This document shows, piece after piece, positions 1 through 6,619 of a stretch of DNA of 64,000 nucleotides; position 1 is the stretch's first letter, and each line of letters starts with the position of its first letter. The position numbers were made by a program, and so were the translations under genes. The notes below the pieces were generated by a model. It saw nothing but the letters and a program-made list of their open reading frames with translations. It did no database searches and was not told the DNA's origin. This DNA comes from ZC4RG30 sp963726085 (GTDB lineage: Bacteria > Pseudomonadota > Gammaproteobacteria > Steroidobacterales > Steroidobacteraceae). The DNA is taken from positions 124,001-188,000 of the forward strand of contig CAVSAR010000002.1 of the NCBI GenBank assembly GCA_963726085.1. The letters are read 5' to 3'.

Positions 1-1198
1 CGATCTGCTTCTCCGGCGTCACTTCGAACACGCGGCCGGGAGCGCCCTCGGTGATCAGCGTGTTGCCGTTGGGCAGTCGCTGCGCGCTGCTGATGTTGGT
101 GCTGTAGAAATTGGCGCTCGCGTAGGACCATTTCACGATCAGTGTGACCGGATCAATTTCCAGCACGCGCGAAGTGGCGCGCGCATAGATGCCCTGGCCC
201 TGCGGTGCGATCGGGGTGGGCGTGCCATAGCCGCTGGCCCCGCCGTTGTCGAATACCAGCAGGTTGCCGGCACCGGGCAGGCCTTTCGGGATCAAGTGCG
301 CATGGTGCTGACCGATGATCTGCCCGATCGCCTGTTCTTCCCTTGTGCGACTGAAGTCCGGGCCGATCTGCCAAACGACGTTGCCATCGCGGGCGACAAT
401 GGCAATGAAGCTGGCCTGCCGGCTGCTGATGATCACGTTTTCGGGCGCGAAGCGCGCGTCGCCGGCGTCGAACCAGTGGTTCGGCCCCAGGTACGTCGCC
501 GAATTGATGTGCAGCACATCGAATGTGCCGCGCGCGCCGGTCGCCCCGGAGCGGATCGCCGCGCGCGCGCCGGCATCCAGCCGGAACGCATCCATGTGGT
601 CGCTGATCTTCCAATCCCAGGTGATGCGCCCGTCCGCATCCACCTCGATGATGCGATCGTCTTCGAGCGCAACCGGCGCAACCGCGTCATTGCGGGTCTC
701 GGTGTGCGTGAGCAACAGCGTGCTCACGCCAGTGGCCTTCGGTGTGTACGACGGCGAATAGTAGCCGGCGGGAAAGTCGGCGCGCTGCCAGTCATGGTGC
801 ACTCGCGCGCTCCACACCTTCGCTCCTTCGGGCGTAGTGATCTGCACATTGTGATCGAAGCGCCACAACTCGCGACCTTCGAAATCGCGCGCTACCAGCG
901 CGAGTGCTTCCTGGTGCGGCGGGTTCGCGCCTGCCGTGGCGATGACCATGCCGCCGGGCAGTACGCGTGCCGGCCCGCCAGCGGAGACGTTGTAATCCTC
1001 CCATTCCTTGACCACCCTTCCGTTCATATCGATCACGACGACTTTGGGTGAATCGAGGATGGAAAGAACGGTGTAGCCGTTCCAGGTCTTGCCGGGCTCG
1101 TACACCGTAGTGCCGGTCGGATACACGGTGGGCGCGGCGACCGCGAGGGCGGCAGCAATGAGCGATACGCCGGACAGGACCTGGTACAAGCGGCTCAT
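1..1198 (-). CDS. Arylsulfotransferase (ASST)-like secreted protein, 3' end beyond window
   Basis: I translated this reading frame from the complement. It opens with ATG at 1198 and stays open to the left edge, about 399 codons. The first 22 or so residues (MSRLYQVLSGVSLIAAALAV) look like a signal peptide. The body repeats beta-propeller-like blades, each with a G(R/N)VVW or GREL-W phrase, and ends blades with PNGNTLITEG, which is typical of the arylsulfotransferase/ASST-like propeller families. In characterised ASSTs the enzyme is periplasmic and moves sulfate between phenolic compounds using an active-site histidine. Several candidate histidines are visible (for example in QHHAHLIPKG), but I cannot assign the catalytic one. 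It is divergent from the PQQ dehydrogenase, with 95 bp between the starts. A PQQ-like propeller without sulfotransferase activity is an alternative. Confidence 0.75.
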   Translation of the reverse strand, partial: MSRLYQVLSGVSLIAAALAVAAPTVYPTGTTVYEPGKTWNGYTVLSILDSPKVVVIDMNGRVVKEWEDYNVSAGGPARVLPGGMVIATAGANPPHQEALALVARDFEGRELWRFDHNVQITTPEGAKVWSARVHHDWQRADFPAGYYSPSYTPKATGVSTLLLTHTETRNDAVAPVALEDDRIIEVDADGRITWDWKISDHMDAFRLDAGARAAIRSGATGARGTFDVLHINSATYLGPNHWFDAGDARFAPENVIISSRQASFIAIVARDGNVVWQIGPDFSRTREEQAIGQIIGQHHAHLIPKGLPGAGNLLVFDNGGASGYGTPTPIAPQGQGIYARATSRVLEIDPVTLIVKWSYASANFYSTNISSAQRLPNGNTLITEGAPGRVFEVTPEKQI

Positions 1199-1293
1199 GG
1201 GCCCAGTATCGCACCCGCCGGCCGTTTTGGGCGGGGTGGTGTGCAATCGGCTATTCTTGGGCGATGATTCTAAGTATCGGCTTCGGGGGTTCC

Positions 1294-3395
1294 ATGCGAC
1301 GTTTCATATTCTCTGTGGCAGGCGCTGCGCTTGCGATCGGTGGGGCGGCATGCATGGCAGCGGGCAATGCGCCTAAGGATACCGGTGCTGAGTGGGGCAG
1401 TCATGGACGCGATGCCAGCGAGCAACGCTTCAGTCCACTGACCCAGGTCGACACGAACAACGTCAACAAGCTGGGCCTGGCCTGGTTTGCTGACATCTCC
1501 GAGCGCGGCGGCTACCAGAGCACACCGCTGGTGATCGACGGGCGCATCTACATGACGACCCCGTGGAGCAGCCTCTACGCCTTCGACGCGAGGTCCGGCA
1601 AGCAGCTGTGGAAGGTCGATCCGGAGGTGCCGCGCGAGATCGCCGCCACCTCGATCTGCTGCAACATCTCCAACCGCGGCGCGGCCTATGCGGACGGCAA
1701 GATCATCTGGGGCACGATCGACGGGCGCCTGATGGCGGTGAATGCGAAGACCGGCAAGAAGGTCTGGGAAGTGCGCGTCACGGATCCGAAAGTGCAGTAC
1801 TCGATCACCGGCGCGCCGCGCATCGGCGATGGCCTGGTGTTCATCGGCGTGGGCGGCGGGGAGTTCTACACCCGCGGCTTCCTCGTCGCGCACGACGTGA
1901 AGACCGGCAAGCAGGTGTGGAAGTTCTACACCGTGCCGGGCGATCCGTCGAAGGGCCCGGACGACGCGGCATCCGATAACGTGATGCCGATGGCCGCGAA
2001 GACCTGGAACGGCAAGTGGTGGAAGGACGGCGGCGGCGGCAGCGTCTGGGATGGCATCGTCTACGACCCGCAGTCCGACTCTGGTGATCTTCGGCACCGG
2101 CAATGGCATCCCGTGGCCGGCGGTATGCGTTCGCCGGGCGGTGGCGACAATCTGTTCACCTCCTCCATCGTCGCGGTGCATGCTAAGACCGGCAAGTACA
2201 AGTGGCACTACCAGGCCACGCCGATGGACGGCTTCGATTTCGACAACACCGCGCCGCTGACGCTGGCGGACATCGTCGTGGCCGGCCAAAAGAAGCACGT
2301 GGTGATGCAGGCGCCGAAGAATGGCGTGTTCTATGTGATCGAGGCGGCAACCGGCAAGGTGGTGTCGGCGGATCCGTATGTACCCAAGATCAACTGGGCG
2401 CTGGGCTTCGACAAGGCGAACAACTGGAAGCCCATCCTCAATCCGGAAGCCAACTACGGCAAGACCGGCAAGGGTTTCTATGCTGCTGCCTTCGCAGGCC
2501 CATGTCTGGTCATCCGCAGTCCTTCAACCCGCAGACGGGCCTGATTTACGTGCCGACGCGCCGTGGCGTCGGTTCGTTATGTCGCCGAGGAAGGTGGCCA
2601 CATCCTGGGCAACCAGATGGTGGATGTGAACTTTGCGAAGCAACCGGAAGCGTCGACAGCGGCCGGTCAAGAACCCCGGCGCCTACCTACTGGCCTGGGA
2701 TCCGGTGACGCGCAAGGCGGCCTGGAAACAGCGTGAGGGCAGTGGCAGCGCCGGCACGCTCACGACCGCCGGCAACCTGGTGTTCCAGGGCACGTCCGGG
2801 AAGAAGCTTTCCGCGTTCCGCGCCGATACCGGCGAACTGGTCTGGTCGATCGACACCCAGGGCAATGTCGTGCCAGGTCCGGTGACGTACTCGATCGACG
2901 GCGTGCAGTACATCGCGGTGATCTCCTCGGCGAGCACGGGCTTTGCCGCCGCCACCGGCACGAACCGTCTGCTGGTGTACAAGCTCGGCGGCAAGGTCAC
3001 GCTGCCACCGGCCCCGCCGCAGGTAGCGCAGGTGCTCAATCCGCCGGCGGACTTCGGCGACGCGGCGATGCACGCGCATGGCCAGGAACTCTACGAGCGC
3101 AACTGCACGGGCTGCCACGAGGGCGGCCGCATGTTCAGCGGCTTACCCGGATCTCAACTACACGATGGCGCTGAACAATCCGGAGCTGTTCAAGGCCATC
3201 GTGGTCGATGGCGCGCTGCCGAGAAACGGCATGATGTCTTTCAAGAAGTCGCTGTCGACAGAGGATGTGGAAGCGATTCGTTCGTACCTGACGTTCCGGG
3301 CCAACGACCTGAAGAAGAATCCGCCGCGCGGCTTTGGGCCTCCGGGGGGTGCGCCACCACCGCAGCCACCACCGGCACCAGCGGCGCACCAATAG
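1294..3395 (+). pseudogene. PQQ-dependent dehydrogenase with C-terminal cytochrome c, about six frameshifts
   Basis: The intact protein would be a periplasmic quinoprotein alcohol dehydrogenase-type propeller fused to cytochrome c, about 690 residues. From ATG 1294 there is a signal peptide (MRRFIFSVAGAALAIGGAAC); an in-frame ATG also lies at 1264. Propeller segments include WGSHGRDASEQRFSPL and GGGGSVWDGIVYDP. The family adjacent-cysteine pair is present in SICCNISN, and the haem site NCTGCHEGG lies near 3105-3120. The frame changes near 2080 and back near 2130, near 2500, between 2555 and 2575, near 2665 and near 3140, and ends at TAG 3395. The homologous phrases continue across every break, so the product is recognisable but not translatable as it stands. 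Either real decay or base-calling indels could explain this. A Pro/Ala tail (PPPQPPPAPAAHQ) ends the protein. Confidence 0.85.
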
Positions 3396-3396
3396 G

Positions 3397-3429
3397 GCGA
3401 AAGCCTTGCGGTCGCCGCAAGGCTTTCGC
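3397..3429 (+). terminator. Perfect 15-bp hairpin after the PQQ dehydrogenase
   Basis: The arms at 3397-3411 and 3415-3429 are perfect complements with a 3-nt TCG loop. The hairpin begins 2 nt after the TAG at 3393-3395, so it fits an intrinsic terminator, although no T-tract follows. It ends 8 nt before the ATG of the next gene, so it also occupies the place where that gene's ribosome-binding site would be expected. Confidence 0.7.
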
Positions 3430-3437
3430 TGGTGCGC

Positions 3438-4556
3438 ATGGAAACGATTGATGCGGTAGTGATAGGCGCCGGCGTAATAGGGCTGGCGGTGGGCCGCGCA
3501 CTGGCGCAACGGGGCCTGGAAACGATCGTCCTCGAACGCGAGAACGCAATCGGCACGGGCGTCAGTTCGCGCAACAGCGAGGTCATCCACGCTGGACTGT
3601 ATTACCCGCACGGTTCGTTGAAGGCGCGCTTGTGCGTCCGCGGGCGCGAACTGCTCTACGCGTTCTGTGAATCACATGGCGTGGCGCATCGGCGCTGCGG
3701 CAAGCTTGTCGTCGCGACGGGGCCCGAGCAATTGCCTGGCCTCGCGAAGCTGGCCGAACGGGGGCTGGCCAACGGCGTGCGTGACCTGCAACTGCTGGAC
3801 GCTGCTGCAGCGCGGACGCTGGAACCGGCGCTGAAATGCGATGCGGCGCTGCTGTCGCCGTCGAGCGGGATTATTGACAGCCACGGGCTAATGCTCGCGC
3901 TGCAGGGCGATCTGGACTTGGCTGGCGGCGCACTGGCCTTACAGTCCCCCGTGAAGTCGATTCGGTGCGCACCCGACGGACACGCACTCGAAGTCGGCGG
4001 CGGCGAGCCGATGGTACTGCGCGCGCGTCGCGTGGTGAATGCGGCCGGCTTGCGCGCGCCGGCGCTGGCGTCGGCGATGCAAGGGCTCGATGCGCGCCAC
4101 GTGCCAGCGGCGCGGTTCAGCAAGGGCTGCTATTACACTCTCACAGGTAGGGCGCCGTTCAATCGGCTCGTTTATCCGATGCCGCAGGAGGCTTCGCTCG
4201 GCGTGCATCTGACGCTGGACCTGGCCGGCCATGCGCGCTTCGGTCCCGATGCGCAGTGGCTGGATGTGAAAGATGCGGACGAGATCGACTACCGCGTCGA
4301 CCCTGCGCGCGCCGACGGCTTCTACGCCGACGTGCGCCGCTACTGGCCGGGTCTACCTGACGGTACGTTGCAGCCGGCCTACAGTGGTGTGCGGCCGAAG
4401 ATCCACGGGCCGGGGGAGTCGGCATCGGATTTCCGCGTGCAAGGTCCGATCGAGCATGGTGTGCCGGGGCTGGTCAACCTGTTCGGCATCGAATCGCCGG
4501 GGCTGACCAGCTGCCTGGCGCTGGCGGATGAAGTGCTGTCGCAGCTAGGCTTCTAA
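3438..4556 (+). CDS. FAD-dependent oxidoreductase, L-2-hydroxyglutarate dehydrogenase (LhgO)-like
   Basis: This is a 372-residue DAO-fold flavoprotein. The N-terminus has the dinucleotide-binding glycine motif VIGAGVIGLAVGRALAQRG followed by the acidic end of strand 2 (IVLERE). SSRNSEVIHAGLYYP is the conserved FAD/substrate segment of the LhgO/YgaF group, and the C-terminus has GIESPGLTSCLALAD. The family oxidises L-2-hydroxyglutarate or related 2-hydroxyacids and passes electrons to the quinone pool. Starts possible are ATG 3438 or GTG 3432. No good Shine-Dalgarno is visible because a terminator-like hairpin ends at 3429. Its 3' end overlaps the convergent lipoprotein gene by 4 bp. A shattered copy of this gene lies at 15265-15464. 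Confidence 0.85.
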   Translation: METIDAVVIGAGVIGLAVGRALAQRGLETIVLERENAIGTGVSSRNSEVIHAGLYYPHGSLKARLCVRGRELLYAFCESHGVAHRRCGKLVVATGPEQLPGLAKLAERGLANGVRDLQLLDAAAARTLEPALKCDAALLSPSSGIIDSHGLMLALQGDLDLAGGALALQSPVKSIRCAPDGHALEVGGGEPMVLRARRVVNAAGLRAPALASAMQGLDARHVPAARFSKGCYYTLTGRAPFNRLVYPMPQEASLGVHLTLDLAGHARFGPDAQWLDVKDADEIDYRVDPARADGFYADVRRYWPGLPDGTLQPAYSGVRPKIHGPGESASDFRVQGPIEHGVPGLVNLFGIESPGLTSCLALADEVLSQLGF

Positions 4557-5293
4557 GGAATGTTCTTGCTGCCCACCGCGGACATCGCGCTCTCGACACC
4601 CGATGAATTGAATGCGGTCAGGGCGAAATAGTGCGTACCGGTGGAGAGGTTGTCGATCACGTAGCTCGATATGCCGGGATTGGCAATACGCACCGTGCTG
4701 GTCAGCGCGTTGGGGCTCAGGCCGTGATGGATGACGTAGCCACCCAGATCGGTAATCGTGCTGCCATCTGTGTTCCGGGTGGGAGCGGCCCAGGACACCG
4801 TTGTCGAACCCATGCCACCGCCGGGCTGGAATACGCTGATGTCGAATGCAGTCAACGGCGTTGATGCCATGCCATCGCTCACGGTGATCACGATGCCGGG
4901 GTAGTTGCCAGCCTGCGCCGCGGTGGGAGTGCCTGTCAGCGCACCGGATGTCGTGTCGAATGTGGCCCATGACGGCTTGCCCGTGATACTGAATGTCAGC
5001 GCATCCCCATTGGGATCCGACGCTACCGGCTGGAATCCGTAAGCCGTGCCTGCAGCGATGCTGGTGGTTGGCGACCCGGAGATCGACGGGGCAACATTGG
5101 TGACCGGGGTAGGGGTGGGGGTAGGGGTAGGGGTAACTTTCGGTGCCGGCCTGTGCCGACGATAACTCTCAGCTGAAACTGTCGGCGCTGCCTGGGGGGT
5201 TGCGGAGTCGGCAGAAGTGCCGTCATTGCACGCTGACAGGACACAGCCCATCAGGCTAATCAGTATTCCGCCGTGAATCCGAAAATTTCGCAT
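4553..5293 (-). CDS. Ig-like/fibronectin type III lipoprotein, copy A, riboswitch-controlled
   Basis: This is a 246-residue predicted lipoprotein. The signal sequence ends in the lipobox LSAC (Cys about residue 22). A Pro/Thr linker (about 50-66) follows, then a putative Ig (He_PIG-like) domain with SISGSPTTSIAAGTAY and VASDPNGDALTFSI. A fibronectin type III domain comes last, with the phrases WAAPTRNTDGSTITDLGGY and NLSTGTHYFALTAFNSSG. Such proteins are surface or matrix binding modules; the ligand is unknown. The start ATG 5291-5293 has AGGAG 7 nt upstream. A GEMM-I cyclic di-GMP aptamer lies about 105 bp upstream, so expression is likely tied to the biofilm second messenger. A near-identical paralogue is at 15461-16243 and a decayed one at 5712-6080. 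Confidence 0.85.
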   Translation of the reverse strand: MRNFRIHGGILISLMGCVLSACNDGTSADSATPQAAPTVSAESYRRHRPAPKVTPTPTPTPTPVTNVAPSISGSPTTSIAAGTAYGFQPVASDPNGDALTFSITGKPSWATFDTTSGALTGTPTAAQAGNYPGIVITVSDGMASTPLTAFDISVFQPGGGMGSTTVSWAAPTRNTDGSTITDLGGYVIHHGLSPNALTSTVRIANPGISSYVIDNLSTGTHYFALTAFNSSGVESAMSAVGSKNIP

Positions 5294-5296
5294 GTA

Positions 5297-5343
5297 AACA
5301 CTCCTGCCGGTTTCTTGCGCCCGCGATCAGGAGATGAAGTGTT
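5297..5343 (-). promoter_or_regulatory. Shine-Dalgarno-sequestering hairpin (expression platform), copy A
   Basis: On the transcript, AACAC (5343-5339) and UCCUG (5332-5328) can pair with the continuous CAGGAGUGUU (5306-5297), which contains the AGGAG ribosome-binding site of the lipoprotein. The two 5' segments are separated by a small bulge. The pairing is conserved in copy C (16247-16293). This suggests the upstream aptamer controls translation initiation rather than transcription; no U-tract terminator is visible in the leader. Confidence 0.55.
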
Positions 5344-5377
5344 CTACGGCAGCGAGTGCTGACAACCCCAGCGACAT
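5327..5377 (-). CDS. Possible 16-residue leader peptide, copy A
   Basis: An ATG at 5377 opens a 16-codon frame (MSLGLSALAAVEHFIS) between the riboswitch and the lipoprotein. Its TGA (5327-5329) falls in the anti-Shine-Dalgarno arm. The frame is open in all three copies of the unit. Between copies A and B, three of the six base changes are synonymous third-position changes, in Ser, Ala and Glu codons. No Shine-Dalgarno is evident before the ATG, so translation is unproven. Confidence 0.3.
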   Translation of the reverse strand: MSLGLSALAAVEHFIS

Positions 5378-5398
5378 CGCTACGATGTTCGCTTGAGT

Positions 5399-5492
5399 AG
5401 GCAGCCCCGCTATCTGTAGTTCAATTCTGACTACCAGACCGGTGGCTTTGCGTCCCCGCCTTGCGACGGGTTTGCCCTTACGTTCTTGCTGG
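5399..5492 (-). promoter_or_regulatory. Cyclic di-GMP-I riboswitch (GEMM-I), copy A
   Basis: Read on the complement, this carries the near-invariant GEMM-I core. AAGGGCAAACC is followed by a short stem capped by a GCAA (GNRA) tetraloop, then GGGACGCAAAGCC, CCGGUCU, a second stem (GGUAGU/ACUAC), and AGAUAGCGGGGCUGCC. The 5' CAGC can pair with 3' GCUG to close P1. These blocks match the Vibrio cholerae Vc2 aptamer nearly base for base, including the ligand-binding segments. The aptamer sits about 105 nt upstream of the lipoprotein start, in the same orientation. The known role is sensing the biofilm second messenger c-di-GMP. Whether this one switches on or off cannot be read from the sequence. 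Confidence 0.95.
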
Positions 5493-5528
5493 GGCGCATT
5501 CGAACGCCTGCGTGCACTAATAACAACG

Positions 5529-5546
5529 TGTCGGCATGCCCCGACA
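5529..5546 (-). repeat. Inverted repeat just upstream of riboswitch copy A
   Basis: TGTCGG and CCGACA are separated by 6 nt, 37 bp upstream of the aptamer. The same arms, with a different spacer sequence and one changed base, occur upstream of copy C at 16477-16494. Flanking sequence differs between the copies. It could be an operator near the promoter or a small leader hairpin. Nothing else was recognised between the aptamer and 5711. Confidence 0.4.
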
Positions 5547-5711
5547 GGAAATGCGTGTCGATCCACCACCATTGCGACGCGAAATGCAGACAGTTGCAGC
5601 AGATGTCGCGCTGAGTTAGGGCCTGCGGCTCGGGGTGGTCGGAGGGCTTGCGCCGGGCCGCTGGAAGGCGGCGTGAACAGCACGTCGCCCCAGTAGTTCG
5701 CGGCCACGCCT

Positions 5712-6080
5712 CTAGAGAATGGTCTTGCTCACCACGGTCATTGCGCTCTCGACACCCGATGAGTTGAATGCGGTCAGGGCGAAGTAGTGCGTACCGGTGG
5801 AGAGGTTGTCGATCACGTAGCTCGATATGCCGGGATTGGCAATACGCACCGTGCTGGTCAGCGCGTTGGGGCTCAGGCCGTGATAGATGACATAGCCACC
5901 CAGATCGGTAATCGTGCTGCCATCTGTGTTCCGGGTGGGAGCGGCCCAGGACAGCGTTGTCGAACCCACGCCAGCGCCGGGCTGGAATACGCTGATGCTG
6001 AATGCAGCCAGCGACGTTGATGCCTTGCCATCGCTCACGGTGATCACGATGCCGGGGTAGTTGCCAGCCTGCGCCGCAGT
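5712..6080 (-). pseudogene. Ig/FN3 lipoprotein, copy B, 5' part deleted
   Basis: Only the second half of the Ig-like domain and the FN3 domain remain, about 111 residues from ITVSDGKAST to the TAG at 5712. The remainder is very similar to copies A and C. Immediately upstream, at about 6081, the coding sequence is joined to the leader at the sequence CCGGCA. The ribosome-binding site, start codon, signal peptide, linker and first half of the Ig domain are therefore missing. The junction looks like a simple deletion. The product could not be exported as a lipoprotein. Confidence 0.85.
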
Positions 6081-6222
6081 TGCCGGTCCCGTGCGCCCGA
6101 GATCAGGAGATCAAGTGCTCTACGGAAGCGAGCGCTGACAACTCCAGGGACATCGCTTCACGATGTTCACCTGAGTCGGCAGCCCCTGTATCTGCAGTTC
6201 ATTTCTGACTGCCAGACCGGAG
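6081..6222 (-). promoter_or_regulatory. Remnant of GEMM-I riboswitch and leader, copy B
   Basis: This keeps the 3' half of the aptamer: CUCCGGUCU, the GGCAGUC/GAACUGC stem and GGGGCUGCCGACUC (6179-6222). It lacks the 5' half with the GGGCAAACC and GGGACGCAAAGCC blocks, which is cut off where the IS3 remnant begins. The conserved AUAGCGGGG is altered to AUACAGGGG. It is therefore dead as a sensor. The stem change from U-A to C-G relative to copies A and C is a compensatory pair. The 16-codon leader frame is still open (6103-6153). Confidence 0.8.
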
Positions 6223-6223
6223 T

Positions 6224-6610
6224 GATTCGATCAGGATTTCGTAGACACCATGGAGCCATACGTTTTGGCAATGACGGAGGTGTCAACGCGCAGCAAGAGA
6301 GATACGGACGAGTTCAAGTCCGAGGCGGTAGAGCAGGTCCTGGAACGCAGGTATTCGGTGGTTGATGTGGCGCTGCGCCTGGGGATCAACAAGCACAGCC
6401 TGTACGACTGGCTAAAGCGGCCCAAGCGAGCTCAGGTGGTGATCCCGACCGAGGAGCTGCCTACCCGTGATTCACCTGAGCTTCGACGGCTACGCGCTGA
6501 GCTCAGGCGGCCAACAGAGGAGCGCGACATCCTGAAAAAGGCCGCAGCGCATTTTGCCGAGGGGTAAAGGCAAGGTACGTATTCATGCGCGATCATGATA
6601 GAAAATCAGC
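6224..6610 (+). mobile_element. IS3-family insertion sequence remnant
   Basis: The left end starts near TGATTCGATCAGGATTTCG and continues into GTAGACACC, the kind of terminus seen in IS3-family elements. It contains OrfA and then the first dozen or so codons of OrfB (reading YVFMRDHDRKSARS) before stopping abruptly at about 6610, just before the prsT stop. No right end or target duplication was seen. Its left edge cuts the copy B riboswitch. Confidence 0.7.
6250..6567 (+). CDS. IS3-family transposase OrfA (helix-turn-helix)
   Basis: This is a 105-residue OrfA-type protein. It has an N-terminal helix-turn-helix (RDTDEFKSEAVEQVLERRYS, then VVDVALRLGINKHSLYDWLK) and a C-terminal leucine-zipper-like coiled coil (LRRLRAELRRPTEERDILKK) ending in AAAHFA. 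In intact elements OrfA binds the terminal repeats and is joined to OrfB by frameshifting. Here OrfB, which carries the DDE catalytic domain, is almost wholly missing, so the element cannot move by itself. The start could be the first ATG or the one at 6271. Confidence 0.8.
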   Translation: MEPYVLAMTEVSTRSKRDTDEFKSEAVEQVLERRYSVVDVALRLGINKHSLYDWLKRPKRAQVVIPTEELPTRDSPELRRLRAELRRPTEERDILKKAAAHFAEG

Positions 6611-6619
6611 TCGCTCCGG

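Larger units (their letters stand above)
4467..5492. repeat. Direct repeat copy A (FAD-oxidoreductase tail + lipoprotein + riboswitch)
   Basis: This segment reappears in the same orientation at 15375-16442 (copy C), and partly at 5712-6222 (copy B). Copies A and C match almost base for base through the oxidoreductase tail, the FN3/Ig coding part and the riboswitch. They differ mainly in the length of the Pro-rich linker. Recombination between A and C would delete roughly 10.9 kb containing the XrtA core. Confidence 0.9.

Noticed and set aside
1270..2298. A 342-codon open frame antisense to the PQQ gene
   Set aside because: The product is His/Arg/Val-rich shadow sequence with no domain; the sense strand is clearly a PQQ propeller.
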